This document shows positions 41,123 through 50,039 of a stretch of DNA of 64,000 nt, one piece after another. The notes below the pieces were generated by a model, which was not told the origin of the DNA, made no database searches, and was given only the letters and a program-made list of their open reading frames with translations. Source of the stretch: Paenibacillus cookii (GTDB lineage: Bacteria; Bacillota; Bacilli; Paenibacillales; Paenibacillaceae); NCBI RefSeq assembly GCF_018333375.1, contig NZ_BORW01000002.1:341151-405150 (forward strand), read 5' to 3'. The first letter of the stretch is position 1. Each line of letters begins with the position of its first letter. A program made the position numbers and the translations under genes.

Positions 41123-42169
41123 TCACTCCTTCAACCCCAAAAAATCGCGCAGCTCGCCTGCATGATGGTTCAGCGAGTCCCGGTTCCAGGCATAGCTGCC
41201 TCCGTTAACGCGCACCAATCCCGCGCTGCGAAGTATCGCCAAATGATGATGGGCGTTTGTTTTGCCGATTCCAAGCAGATCGGTAAGCTCCTTTAGGGAC
41301 CGGTCCTGCTCCGAAATCAGCTTCAAGGCCCGCAGCCGTTTTTCGTCTCCCAGCGCCTTATATAACTGGACCAGCCGGCCCGGAGGCTCGTAAGGATCGG
41401 CCTGGTCCGCCATGCTCGATTCGCTGACGGGGTAATAATAAATTTGCGTACCTTCCATGTTTGCTTCGATCGTCCATGGCCGATAGATGACGTGCGGAAT
41501 CAGCAGTACCTTCGTTACGCCCGCTTCCGGCTTGTATTCGACCCCGGCGGCCCGCAGCACGACTTCTTCCGGCGAACAGCTTGCGAGCCATGCTTTTTTC
41601 TCGGCCAAGTCCCGTTCCAATATCGCCTTGCTTTCAGCGGCGTCCCTGCCTCCGATTTCTTTCTCCCACAACCGGAGCAAGTTCGTGAGATGGCGCTTTA
41701 GTCCGCCCGCTCCGTACCGGCCGACCGCATGAATCATGTCCGGAAAAAACGCATGGTCCTTGCACGCCCCGACCAACGCTTTTGCAGCTTCCTCGCTTCC
41801 GCGGGCCGCTTGCCGCCGAACCTCGTTCCACTCGGACTCCAGATAGGGAAGCACGATAAAGTTAAAATCTTCATCCTTCAGGGACCGTACTTCGTCGCCA
41901 AAGCGCTCGGCCGAATCGAACGCAACCGCATGAAGCAGCTGAAGCAGCATTTTCCAGGTTTGATGTTCTTGGCAAAAATCAAGCTCCCGCCGAAGTTCGG
42001 CCGATGCCTCTGCCCGCAACCGCTGCCAAAACGCCGCAGGTTTCTCCATCGTCCCATGAAGCTTGGGGTATGTGATCGCCGCGATGCCCAGCGCATACTC
42101 AAAGAGCAGCGAAGCGGCCAGCTCCACCCCGTAGGTATTCCGTTTAAATGACGCATCAAAGATATGCAT
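41123..42169 (-). CDS. ArsR-type winged-helix regulator with a long N-terminal sensor region
   Basis: The 348-residue protein carries its winged helix near the C terminus, about residues 255-340 (LGDEKRLRALKLISEQDRSL, then KELTDLLGIGKTNAHHHLAI). Some 250 helical residues of unknown function come before it, far longer than classical ArsR proteins of about 110 residues. ATG 42169 lies nine bases after GAGGAG; upstream in-frame codons have no ribosome binding site and cross a hairpin. It heads an operon with the frameshifted MFS gene. An AT-rich palindrome 50 nt upstream is a plausible operator. Confidence 0.82.
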   Translation of the reverse strand: MHIFDASFKRNTYGVELAASLLFEYALGIAAITYPKLHGTMEKPAAFWQRLRAEASAELRRELDFCQEHQTWKMLLQLLHAVAFDSAERFGDEVRSLKDEDFNFIVLPYLESEWNEVRRQAARGSEEAAKALVGACKDHAFFPDMIHAVGRYGAGGLKRHLTNLLRLWEKEIGGRDAAESKAILERDLAEKKAWLASCSPEEVVLRAAGVEYKPEAGVTKVLLIPHVIYRPWTIEANMEGTQIYYYPVSESSMADQADPYEPPGRLVQLYKALGDEKRLRALKLISEQDRSLKELTDLLGIGKTNAHHHLAILRSAGLVRVNGGSYAWNRDSLNHHAGELRDFLGLKE

Positions 42170-42218
42170 GCAGCAGCTCTCCTCTGATCTGGGTTTCCAC
42201 CTGACTTGAATTACCACT

Positions 42219-42236
42219 ATTCTATATTTATAGAAT
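42219..42236. promoter_or_regulatory. palindrome upstream of the ArsR-type gene
   Basis: ATTCTATA and TATAGAAT are perfect 8-bp arms around TT, 50 bp upstream of the ATG. Such AT-rich dyads are typical ArsR/SmtB operators. Confidence 0.5.
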
Positions 42237-42297
42237 ATATTATTCAATATATTTTTAACATGTAGTCCAAAAAAATTGTTCGTCCACCTGTCGGCAA

Positions 42298-42354
42298 CGC
42301 CTAAAACCATGGAGCGCCCGCGGAAATAACCGCATGCGTCCATGGTTTTAGGCG
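42298..42354. repeat. long hairpin in the ArsR / DUF4855 intergenic region
   Basis: CGCCTAAAACCATGGA and TCCATGGTTTTAGGCG are perfect 16-bp arms with a 25-nt centre that itself contains GCGG/CCGC. No T run follows on either strand. It lies 130-185 nt downstream of the DUF4855 gene and may end its transcript or be a relic of a mobile sequence. The rest of 42170-42482 holds only the operator palindrome and no gene. Confidence 0.6.
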
Positions 42355-42482
42355 ATGAAGCGAGTTTCGTCTCTTGACGTGCCGCGACGGATGTTGTCGC
42401 GGAAGCGCCGGCGACCGGCGTCGAAAAAATCGGAATCGGGCCGCCTCTCATCGAATCCTGCGCTCGCCCGGGAAATGTACGC

Positions 42483-45400
42483 TTAACCCTTTTTGTTATA
42501 CTCGAACGTAATCTTCACGGGTTCCTGCATCCCTTCCATCAAAAGATAAGCATCGCACGTTCCCTTTAAATTGCCGGTAAGTTTGATCGCAAACTCAAAA
42601 CTTCCCGATGCCGTGCTGGTGGTTTCTCCCTCATAGCGAACCTTCCCTTTGGAGTCGACCACTTTCAATTGGACTTTGGACCGGCTGCCGTTCATGACGA
42701 GGCCGTCGATCGTCAATTTCTTTGCGTCCGGATCCACCACGGCTCTGGCGCCGTCGATTGGAGGGGCCTCGCTGCCTCCCGCAAGGTTGTATACGCCGAA
42801 CTCGTAGAAGGAGTACCCGTAATCGGTATTTCTTTCAACGCCTTGGAACTTGACGTATCTTGCTTTGACGGGATCGAAGCGGACGGTCTCCTTGCCGTCA
42901 TGCGCCGTGATGACGCCGCCGTTGTCCTTGACTGCGCTGGTCCAGTTCTGTTTGTCGTCACTGACTAAGATCTTGTAGGTTTTGGCGCGGGCGAATTCCC
43001 AGTCGATTCGGACGGTATCGAACGCTTTGGCTTCGCCAAGATCGATCTGGAGCCAGCTGTCATTGACGTAATTGCTGGCCCAGCGTGTAGATGGGAAGCC
43101 GTCCACCGCATTTTCCGGGGCAAGCTTCGCACTTGAGCCTTCGACGGAAGAAGCCGATGCCGGTTTGCCGGCGGCCAAATTCCCGACAAGGTTGTACACC
43201 TCTTCCTTCAGCGCGGAAGACGCCGTATCGGAAACCGCCCGTTCGGCAGCCAATTGATCCAGCCGTGCGTTAAAGCCTCTGACGTATATTTCGAACCGGG
43301 CCGTATCCGTCCCTTCATACCGTTTCATCAGATCCGCGTAATTGAGCAGCGACCGCGGACCTTCTTCGGTCGTAAACTGTTTCTGCTCCGCGAACCGGTT
43401 CACATGCGTTTTCATCGTATCGGCATTCGCCGCCGCGTTGATGATGTAAGTCGTCGTCTTGGATTTGGCCGCGGCTACGGTAACGTCCAGCCGATGTTTG
43501 CCCGGTTTGCCCGTCAGGTCGATCGGCGTTCCCGAAGCGTATGGCTTGCCGTCGAACAGGGCCGTTACTTTCGTCAATCCGCTGCCGTCATCGTCCTTGA
43601 CTTCCCAGGTCAATTGGATCGTTTCCGTATCCGGTACGACCGTCTCCCCGTTTAACCTCTGCCCGTTGACGAATACGTTTGCCTCCGGCGGCGGGCTATT
43701 GTTGATGACGTACGTTCCGTTCACGTATTGGTACAGCCAATCATACATCAAACGCAAGCTTGAATCCTTGCTCACCGCCAAGTTGTAAACGGCATTATTG
43801 CCTTGGTAATAAGCCCTAAAGCCATTCTGCATCAAGCCGGTTTCGGCGCCGCTGTTCAAATAATCGATAAAACGTTCGCGGAAGACGCCGTCCGTCAGCA
43901 TCCGGTCATCAAATTCGACCTCGTTCGACATTCCATACTGTTTGGCCATATTCGCTGCATCCTCCAAACGGTCGATGTCCATCCCGCCGAAGAAATAGTT
44001 GGGCTGAAGCGCCGCGGCATCAAATCCTACGTCTTTCCACATGAAGCTTTTGTATGCCAGGGAGTGCGGAATCCAGAAAAATTTCAGGTTCATGCCGTGA
44101 ACCTTGCCGCTCACCGATTTCACCAATTCCGGCCCCGTAGCGCTTGTGCTGATTTGCTCTTCAAGCCAGTACATGCCGACAAGCTCCAGATGGGAATAAT
44201 TCGCCTCCTGCCATCGTTGCCGGACTTGATCCAGCCACCATTGCACCGCTTTTTCCCGGTTTTCGAACGCTTTCGCTTCGCCGACGTCGGAGGCGTTGAA
44301 GCTCTCCGGTACGCCGTCGCCGTCAATGTCGCCGAAATGGCTCAAGTATTCGCCGGGATTCGGAATCATCAGCACGACTTTCATTTTGCGGTCCGGCTGG
44401 TTCAGCTTGCCTCCGACTTCCTTGGTAGCTTCATTCAACTGCTGCATATCCCCCGCGGACGCAAACGTCTTATCCAAATACCATTTCCAGTCCTCCAGGA
44501 TCGTTTGCCCCAAGCCGAAATCCCGGCCGGCAGGCGAAGCGAGCCCCAGATACAAAACTCCGTCAAAAAGCCAGTCGACAGGTTCGCCGTCCGTATTCAC
44601 GTAACTGATGTTCGGGATAATCCGTTCCTTGTTCCAATCGCCTAAACCGCCGTCATACTGTCCGTTATACAGCAGATTCAGGTTCCGGATCCCTGCCGTC
44701 GCTTCGCCCGGCTCCAAAAAACGAGGCTGATCGGCAGGAACCTTTACCGCCCCGTCGACCTGGCCGTCCGTTCCCAAAATTTCGATTTCGTCAATGTATT
44801 CCCAATGCGTAGGATGCATCGTAAAGGTAACCTTTACGTAACGGGCATAGGCCAGCTTGCCGTCCGTATCCCCGCCTTTGATCCCGTCCCGGCTGCCGTC
44901 CCATTCAAAGGTCTCCTGTCTGGGCGGGCCTTCTCCCCAGAGCAGCTGGGTCGCGTTATGGGAAAGCAGCCCCCAATTCTCCTTATCGTCGGATACGTAC
45001 ATTGATACGGTCAACGGCACGAGAATCGAGTTTGCCGGATAATCCTGTAAAAAGTGGGCTTTGATTTTTCCGATCGACTTTTCTTCGCCCAAATCGAACA
45101 CAACCTCGCGCGTTTTCCCGCGCACATGTCCGACCCATGCAGGATCGTTCATATCCAGCTTGCCGTATTTGCCGTCCGTCAGCTTGTTCCCGCCATCGGG
45201 ACGGGAAACGTCCGGCGCCTCGGACCATTCATATGTAAGACCCGCAGCGAGATTGCGGAGTTTCGTTTGATCCTCCGAGGCCGGAGCCGCCGGGTCGGTG
45301 GCCTGTGGATCGGAGACCGTTGCCGGATTCGCTCCCGGCTGCCCGGCATCCGCCGGCTGGTCCGGCATGGATGACGGATTCACTGCCTCATTGCCTTCCG

Positions 45401-45533
45401 CTGGGCCTGCGTCTCCCGCCTGCGCGATGGTTGCGGACGGAACAGCCGGCTCTGCCTGCGCCGCGGAAAGCGTGGCCGTCAGCAATGCGGCGGCGATCAG
45501 CGCGGAACCCCAATTTTTTTTCGAATTCATCAT
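42483..45533 (-). CDS. secreted protein with two discoidin (F5/8 type C) domains and DUF4855
   Basis: The 1016-residue protein has a Sec signal peptide (cleavage near SAAQA), a low-complexity Pro/Ala/Asp linker, and a discoidin-like domain at about 100-255 (VVFDLGEEKSIGKIKAHFLQ). DUF4855 follows at about 280-620 (NISYVNTDGEPVDWLFDGVL, VLMIPNPGEYLSHFGDIDGD), then a linker and a second F5/8C domain at about 790-920 (TRWASNYVNDSWLQIDLGEA). DUF4855 proteins are secreted by Paenibacillus-type bacteria and resemble glycoside hydrolase barrels, but no activity is established to my knowledge. ATG 45533 follows AAAGGAG. A near-consensus cre box upstream implies carbon catabolite control. Confidence 0.87.
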   Translation of the reverse strand: MMNSKKNWGSALIAAALLTATLSAAQAEPAVPSATIAQAGDAGPAEGNEAVNPSSMPDQPADAGQPGANPATVSDPQATDPAAPASEDQTKLRNLAAGLTYEWSEAPDVSRPDGGNKLTDGKYGKLDMNDPAWVGHVRGKTREVVFDLGEEKSIGKIKAHFLQDYPANSILVPLTVSMYVSDDKENWGLLSHNATQLLWGEGPPRQETFEWDGSRDGIKGGDTDGKLAYARYVKVTFTMHPTHWEYIDEIEILGTDGQVDGAVKVPADQPRFLEPGEATAGIRNLNLLYNGQYDGGLGDWNKERIIPNISYVNTDGEPVDWLFDGVLYLGLASPAGRDFGLGQTILEDWKWYLDKTFASAGDMQQLNEATKEVGGKLNQPDRKMKVVLMIPNPGEYLSHFGDIDGDGVPESFNASDVGEAKAFENREKAVQWWLDQVRQRWQEANYSHLELVGMYWLEEQISTSATGPELVKSVSGKVHGMNLKFFWIPHSLAYKSFMWKDVGFDAAALQPNYFFGGMDIDRLEDAANMAKQYGMSNEVEFDDRMLTDGVFRERFIDYLNSGAETGLMQNGFRAYYQGNNAVYNLAVSKDSSLRLMYDWLYQYVNGTYVINNSPPPEANVFVNGQRLNGETVVPDTETIQLTWEVKDDDGSGLTKVTALFDGKPYASGTPIDLTGKPGKHRLDVTVAAAKSKTTTYIINAAANADTMKTHVNRFAEQKQFTTEEGPRSLLNYADLMKRYEGTDTARFEIYVRGFNARLDQLAAERAVSDTASSALKEEVYNLVGNLAAGKPASASSVEGSSAKLAPENAVDGFPSTRWASNYVNDSWLQIDLGEAKAFDTVRIDWEFARAKTYKILVSDDKQNWTSAVKDNGGVITAHDGKETVRFDPVKARYVKFQGVERNTDYGYSFYEFGVYNLAGGSEAPPIDGARAVVDPDAKKLTIDGLVMNGSRSKVQLKVVDSKGKVRYEGETTSTASGSFEFAIKLTGNLKGTCDAYLLMEGMQEPVKITFEYNKKG

Positions 45534-45649
45534 GTTCAGCTCCTTTATTTATGTTGGAGTACAGAAATGCTGCAATCGTACAAACCTCTTCTGTTTCGGG
45601 TGACGCTCAGCCTATCCCCTCCCTTCGCGCCATTCGTCGCCAAGCGTTT

Positions 45650-45663
45650 TGAAAGCACTTTCA
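45650..45663. promoter_or_regulatory. near-consensus cre box upstream of the DUF4855 gene
   Basis: TGAAAGCACTTTCA differs from the ideal CcpA site TGAAAGCGCTTTCA at one central base. It lies about 117 bp before the DUF4855 start codon. The rest of 45534-45880 contains no gene; a terminator for the convergent upstream gene lies at 45817-45850. Confidence 0.6.
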
Positions 45664-45816
45664 ATGACTTTACTGTAGGGAAATTCAGGAGCGATTCAAA
45701 GAGACAATCATTGACTTCCCGTATACACTTGTTTACTTTGCTGCTTGTTAACGGATAAGGCCGCTTTTTTAACCGCCGGCATGGGAACGTCTTTTCCGTT
45801 TGCCTGCAGGCAAGGA

Positions 45817-45850
45817 CAAAAAAAGCCCCGACCGAAAACGGTCGAAGCCC
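45817..45850 (-). terminator. Rho-independent terminator of the SLH-GH18 gene
   Basis: On the minus strand GGGCTTCGACCG pairs with CGGTCGGGGCT (small internal mismatch) around TTTT and is followed by seven T. Confidence 0.8.
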
Positions 45851-45880
45851 AAAGCTTATATAGGTTTAAAATGGTTCTTT

Positions 45881-47485
45881 TTAATACGAGGCGTAACGGA
45901 CGGCATTTCTCAAACTCGGCCAAATATCGTCGGTTTCGGCGCCCATGTACCAGTACGCATAACCCGCTATGCCCCGCTTGGCGGCCATCATCGTTTTCAG
46001 GCCGAGGGAACGTCCGTCTTCCACCCAAATCCGGTGCTCGATTCCCTGCCCTGAATATCTGACCACATATTGGCCGATCTCTTCATCCCATAAGCGGTTA
46101 TAGGCCACGGAACGAATCCGGTAGCCCTGCTGGATCAGCGTCAAATCCTCGGACGTAACCCCGGTCGGCAACAGCGTCCAATCCCTCGTATAAAAAGGGA
46201 GCGCCAGAATGGTTTTTTTCGCCGGAACGACGGAAAGCATCCGGTTCAAAGCTTTTTGCACCCATGGAAACGAGGAAACGGAACCTGCCACGGGATCCGA
46301 GGACCAATGTTCGTCGTACCCCATCAGAACCACGTAATCCGCATATCTGCCGAGCGCTTCATAATCGAAGGCTTCGGTCCAGTCGGTGCCGAGGTCCGGG
46401 GAAACGTCGATCGACAGCACGGCTCCGGCCGCCCGCAAACTCGTTCCGAGCTTGGAAACGAAAGCCGTAAGCGACAAACGGTCCTCCGGGCTTACGTTTT
46501 CAAAATCGACGTTAATGCCGGACAATCCGTACGTTTTTACATAGCCCGTAAGCTTCTTGATGACGGCGGCCCGTTTGTTTTCATCCGACAGGATCTGATG
46601 CGTCAGGGCCGAATCCGAATGGTTTCCGAGCATGGCCCACACCTTTTTGCCGTTCTGCTTGGCCCAGCTGGACAGGCTGCCGTCCGCATGGCTGGAAACC
46701 GGGACCGATCCGTATTCGAGAAAAAACCACCGGGGCACCAGCGTGTTCACGGTGCTGTTGTTGACCTGCTCTTTAAATTCGGAGGTCGTTAATCCGTTTT
46801 GCCAGCCAAGCTGGAGTCCCATGTTCGGCGTCGCATGGATAGCCCGGGACCAAACCTTGTCCTTGAGCACCCTGTCCAGCACGGCGGCCGTTTCTTCGCG
46901 GGTCATGGCGTCGGAAGGACGGAATTTGCCGTTTGCTCCGCCCATCAGTCCGAGCGTTTTGGCGGCTTGCACGTATGGGGCGGCCCAAGGAGCGATCCGA
47001 TCCGCGTCCGCGTAATTCAGGCTGCTGCCGGAGTCGCTTCCGGGATCGACCTTGAGGGCCCGGACGATAAGCACGGCGGCTTCCTGCCGCGTAATGCGTG
47101 CCGACGGCTCGAACTTGCCGGCGCTTTTCCCCTCTACGATCCCAAGCTGGACCGCCGCTTCAACCCAGCCGTAATACCAGCTTTTCGCGGCAACGTCGGC
47201 AAACGTCGGCATGGCGGCATCCACGGGCGCAAGCTTGAGCAAACGGTCGGCCATGGCGGCAAATTCGGCGCGCGTAACGTTTTTTTTCGGTTCGAATTTC
47301 CGGTTGCCCGTGCCGTTGACGACCCCCTCCTTGACCAGCTCCAGAATGTCGTTTTTGGCAAAACTGCCGGCAATATCGTCAAACGGCAAAGAAGCAGCAG
47401 CGGCTGCTGCCGAAGCGTTGGCGCAGGAACCCAACACGATGGCCGCTGCCGTCCAGGCGGCTAAAATAGGTTTACGTTTTTTCAA
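45881..47485 (-). CDS. S-layer-anchored GH18 glycoside hydrolase
   Basis: The 534-residue protein has a signal peptide, three SLH domains at about 35-75, 95-135 and 155-200 (DILELVKEGVVNGTGNRKFE, WVEAAVQLGIVEGKSAGKFE, YVQAAKTLGLMGGANGKFRP), and a GH18 barrel. The barrel's catalytic motif DxxDxDxE appears as SGINVDFENV, with Glu as acid/base. It resembles the YaaH/YdhD cortex- or peptidoglycan-acting group as well as chitinases. SLH domains bind pyruvylated wall polymer, so it is displayed at the surface. The start is TTG 47485, eight bases after GAGG. Confidence 0.88.
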   Translation of the reverse strand: MKKRKPILAAWTAAAIVLGSCANASAAAAAASLPFDDIAGSFAKNDILELVKEGVVNGTGNRKFEPKKNVTRAEFAAMADRLLKLAPVDAAMPTFADVAAKSWYYGWVEAAVQLGIVEGKSAGKFEPSARITRQEAAVLIVRALKVDPGSDSGSSLNYADADRIAPWAAPYVQAAKTLGLMGGANGKFRPSDAMTREETAAVLDRVLKDKVWSRAIHATPNMGLQLGWQNGLTTSEFKEQVNNSTVNTLVPRWFFLEYGSVPVSSHADGSLSSWAKQNGKKVWAMLGNHSDSALTHQILSDENKRAAVIKKLTGYVKTYGLSGINVDFENVSPEDRLSLTAFVSKLGTSLRAAGAVLSIDVSPDLGTDWTEAFDYEALGRYADYVVLMGYDEHWSSDPVAGSVSSFPWVQKALNRMLSVVPAKKTILALPFYTRDWTLLPTGVTSEDLTLIQQGYRIRSVAYNRLWDEEIGQYVVRYSGQGIEHRIWVEDGRSLGLKTMMAAKRGIAGYAYWYMGAETDDIWPSLRNAVRYASY

Positions 47486-47607
47486 CAGGACTGCCTCGCT
47501 TTTTTATGTTTTCATAGAATAATTTCATAGCATCGTTTCCTAGCATATGCATCTCTTCTATCCTATCAAAAAATAGCTCCGGCGTAAGATTCTAAATATT
47601 GGCAAAC

Positions 47608-47647
47608 AAAAAAAGGCCCTAACGCCTTGTCCGGCGTTAAAGCCTTT
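47608..47647 (-). terminator. Rho-independent terminator of the phosphodiesterase gene
   Basis: On the minus strand AAGGC...AACGCC pairs with GGCGTT...CCTT around GGACAA and is followed by a T run. It lies about 55 nt after the stop codon. Confidence 0.8.
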
Positions 47648-47701
47648 CTACATGCATCTTCATTCATCAACGGGGAGTTCGAACACACACCCGGGGCGAG
47701 A

Positions 47702-49297
47702 TCACCGCCGTTCATTGGCCAACTGCATAATCCAGTCCTTGAAGTCCACGATGCGCAGCGTTTTGGGCCGGATATCGGTTCCAGAGACGATCACCGGGAC
47801 GAGCGAATCCTTTTCGTGCAGGGAGCCATGCGAACCGCCGCCAACATGCGTAAGCGAGCTTTCGCCTACGAGTTCGTATCCGGGTTCCGCGTTTGCGACA
47901 ACGTACCTCCCTTCATGGGAAAACATCGCCCCTTGCAGCCTTGCCAACGCATCGGGATATTTCCCGTAAACGATCCGGTTGCCTGTGATCTTCATATCGG
48001 CGATGCGCGGATCGCTGGATAACGTCCATGTCTGCCCGTATTCGTCCTTGTAGGATCCGCCCGGCCGGAATCGCAGCGTCCCCCCGCTTTTTCCGGAGAT
48101 GATCCGTATGGCGGACCCCTCTTTAAAGGCGATCATATCGAGCTTTGGTTCCCTGCTCAAGCGCGCTGCGACCTCCGATACCTTCACTCGGGGATCAAGC
48201 GCGTATACATAAGCCATGCGTTCGTTCGTGGAAATCAAAATTTGGTCCCCGGAAGATACCGGCCGGTTCAATCTTGCGATGCGGAAATCTTTTAATAATG
48301 GGATCAATTCAATCGTTGCCTGCCCACGGTCACCGTAAACCCGGCTTTGCCCGCTGTCCCCCATCACGATCCAGATCGCTTCCTTGACGGCCCGCTCCCA
48401 CGAACCGAAAGAGCTTAGCGCTTCCTGAAGCGCTTCATCGGCCCGTATGATTCCTTGCCGTTCGTCAGGGCCTTTTCGATGCACCCTATTGTCGTTTTCC
48501 GGAAAATACGCGACCGTAACCGCCGGGAGACGGTGCTGCCGGACGAGATAAGCCAGATCCTGCGCGGTAAATCGATCGTTCATCCCGAATTTCTTCCAAA
48601 GATAGGTGTTGCGTGCGTTATCCGGGTCCAATCGGGCCAATGCCGCATAGGAAAAAAGCTTGGGTCCCGTGATCCGGAGTTGATCCGGCACGTCTTTGGC
48701 CAGTTTTAAAAATGGGGGTACCTTCAGGACATGCTCCGTTCGGCCCCGGTAAATGACCCCGTTAATGGAGGCGGTATCTTTGCCTTGGTCGGCCAGTTCC
48801 TCATGGATGGTTTTCGTTTCCTTGCTCAAATGCTCCTGGTTTAAATGGTACACCGCATCCATGAACACTTGAACCTGATCTATTTTCATCGCTTCTTTGA
48901 TGCCGTTGCCGTAAAAAACCATTCGTTGCTCTTTGCCGTCATACCATACAAGCCCGGGCACATGATGCCCATCGGCATATGTTCCCGTCAGCAAGGTGCT
49001 GTCGATCGTCACCGACATGGTGGGAAACGAACTGACCACCTGCGGAATCAGCTCTCCTTTTTGCAGCAGGAATTCCATCGCAGGTGCGGATTTTTGCCGG
49101 ATCGCTTCCCGCAGCGGCTTTTCCATCAATGAATCGACGATGACCAAAATGACGGGTTTCGTTTTCCCGGCCGAAGCCGTATGAAGCTTAGATGGATTGG
49201 ATTCCGCCGTTTTCGGGTGGATGTGCGACCCGCAGCCCGCAACGAGGAAAGTGAAACAGATGGCCAACATGATGCGCATGCAAAGTTTTTTCTTCAT
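47702..49297 (-). CDS. lipoprotein of the alkaline phosphatase / nucleotide pyrophosphatase superfamily
   Basis: The 531-residue protein has a lipobox ending at Cys22 (LVAGCG). Metal-site Asp lies in KPVILVIVDSLMEKP, the nucleophile Thr is probably in FPTMSVTIDSTLLTG, and later motifs VAYFPENDNRVHRKGP and IWIVMGDSGQS provide further metal ligands. This is the type I phosphodiesterase pattern. It would hydrolyse phosphodiesters or phosphate esters on the outer membrane face. ATG 49297 lies seven bases after AGAGAGG. It is monocistronic; the natural substrate is unknown. Confidence 0.85.
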   Translation of the reverse strand: MKKKLCMRIMLAICFTFLVAGCGSHIHPKTAESNPSKLHTASAGKTKPVILVIVDSLMEKPLREAIRQKSAPAMEFLLQKGELIPQVVSSFPTMSVTIDSTLLTGTYADGHHVPGLVWYDGKEQRMVFYGNGIKEAMKIDQVQVFMDAVYHLNQEHLSKETKTIHEELADQGKDTASINGVIYRGRTEHVLKVPPFLKLAKDVPDQLRITGPKLFSYAALARLDPDNARNTYLWKKFGMNDRFTAQDLAYLVRQHRLPAVTVAYFPENDNRVHRKGPDERQGIIRADEALQEALSSFGSWERAVKEAIWIVMGDSGQSRVYGDRGQATIELIPLLKDFRIARLNRPVSSGDQILISTNERMAYVYALDPRVKVSEVAARLSREPKLDMIAFKEGSAIRIISGKSGGTLRFRPGGSYKDEYGQTWTLSSDPRIADMKITGNRIVYGKYPDALARLQGAMFSHEGRYVVANAEPGYELVGESSLTHVGGGSHGSLHEKDSLVPVIVSGTDIRPKTLRIVDFKDWIMQLANERR

Positions 49298-49396
49298 CGG
49301 GCGACCTCTCTTAATAGTCCTTTTTCCCGATTAGGGTTCCTTGTTTTGCGCAATCTATCCGGCATTCGGCGGAAAACGGTTACAGCGGAAAGCGAC

Positions 49397-49431
49397 AAAA
49401 TAACCCGTCTCCAAGGAGCCCGGGTTATTTA
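49397..49431 (-). terminator. Rho-independent terminator of the proS-GNAT unit
   Basis: AAATAACCCG and CGGGTTATTT form a 10-bp stem with an inner CTCC/GGAG pairing. It lies about 12 nt after the GNAT stop codon. Confidence 0.75.
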
Positions 49432-49441
49432 ACGGCTTGGT

Positions 49442-50002
49442 TTACAGCGATTTGACCATGTGATAATAGATATGGCCGTTGATCGTAATTTCTTTGTCCA
49501 CTTCATAACCAAGATGAAGGTACAAGGAGTAGGCGCGCGTATTGTCCGTCACCACGGCCATGGCGATTTTGTCGTACCCTCGCTCCCTCGCTTTTTCTTC
49601 CGCGGCCTGGATGAGCTTGGTGCCGATCCCTTGACCGCCGAATTGCGGGGATACGGACAACGTGTCGATGTAATATTCGTCTTCGTCCGACTCTTTGTCG
49701 AGCTTGAGCGTCGGATCGTTTTTCAGCTTGCGCAGCCGTTCCAGAATCGGACGGTCCAATTCCTTGATTTCATCCCCGCCGTAAGCGACGACGACGCCGG
49801 CGACCTTCCCTTCCGCTTCTTTTACGATCGCCTGTTTATGGGAGAGCCTCCCCTCGTCCGAAGCGAAATATTGCTCCAGCACCGCAACCGCGTCTTCTTC
49901 TTTTTCTTCCCCCGTCAGTTGATGCGCCACATCATGCAGGGCGTCGTACAGCAATCTTGCCGCCTCTTTCGCGTCTTCGCGTACCGCAAGTCGAATCGTC
50001 AT
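49442..50002 (-). CDS. GNAT-family N-acetyltransferase
   Basis: The 186-residue protein has the GNAT fold with acetyl-CoA motif A in VSPQFGGQGIGTKLIQAAEE and motif B in GYDKIAMAVVTDNTRAYSLY. It begins MTIRLAVREDAKEAARLLYD, typical of the family. ATG 50002 lies ten bases after GGAGG and 37 nt downstream of proS, in the same direction, so it is probably cotranscribed from the T-box-controlled promoter. The acceptor is unknown; a link to translation is only implied by position. Confidence 0.87.
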   Translation of the reverse strand: MTIRLAVREDAKEAARLLYDALHDVAHQLTGEEKEEDAVAVLEQYFASDEGRLSHKQAIVKEAEGKVAGVVVAYGGDEIKELDRPILERLRKLKNDPTLKLDKESDEDEYYIDTLSVSPQFGGQGIGTKLIQAAEEKARERGYDKIAMAVVTDNTRAYSLYLHLGYEVDKEITINGHIYYHMVKSL

Positions 50003-50039
50003 GTTTGTACTTCCTCCATTAAAACCTTTGTCTCTTCCA

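Noticed and set aside
42170..42451. A 94-residue N-terminal extension of the ArsR-type protein
   Set aside because: It would cross the long hairpin and the operator dyad and lacks a ribosome binding site; ATG 42169 has GAGGAG at proper spacing.
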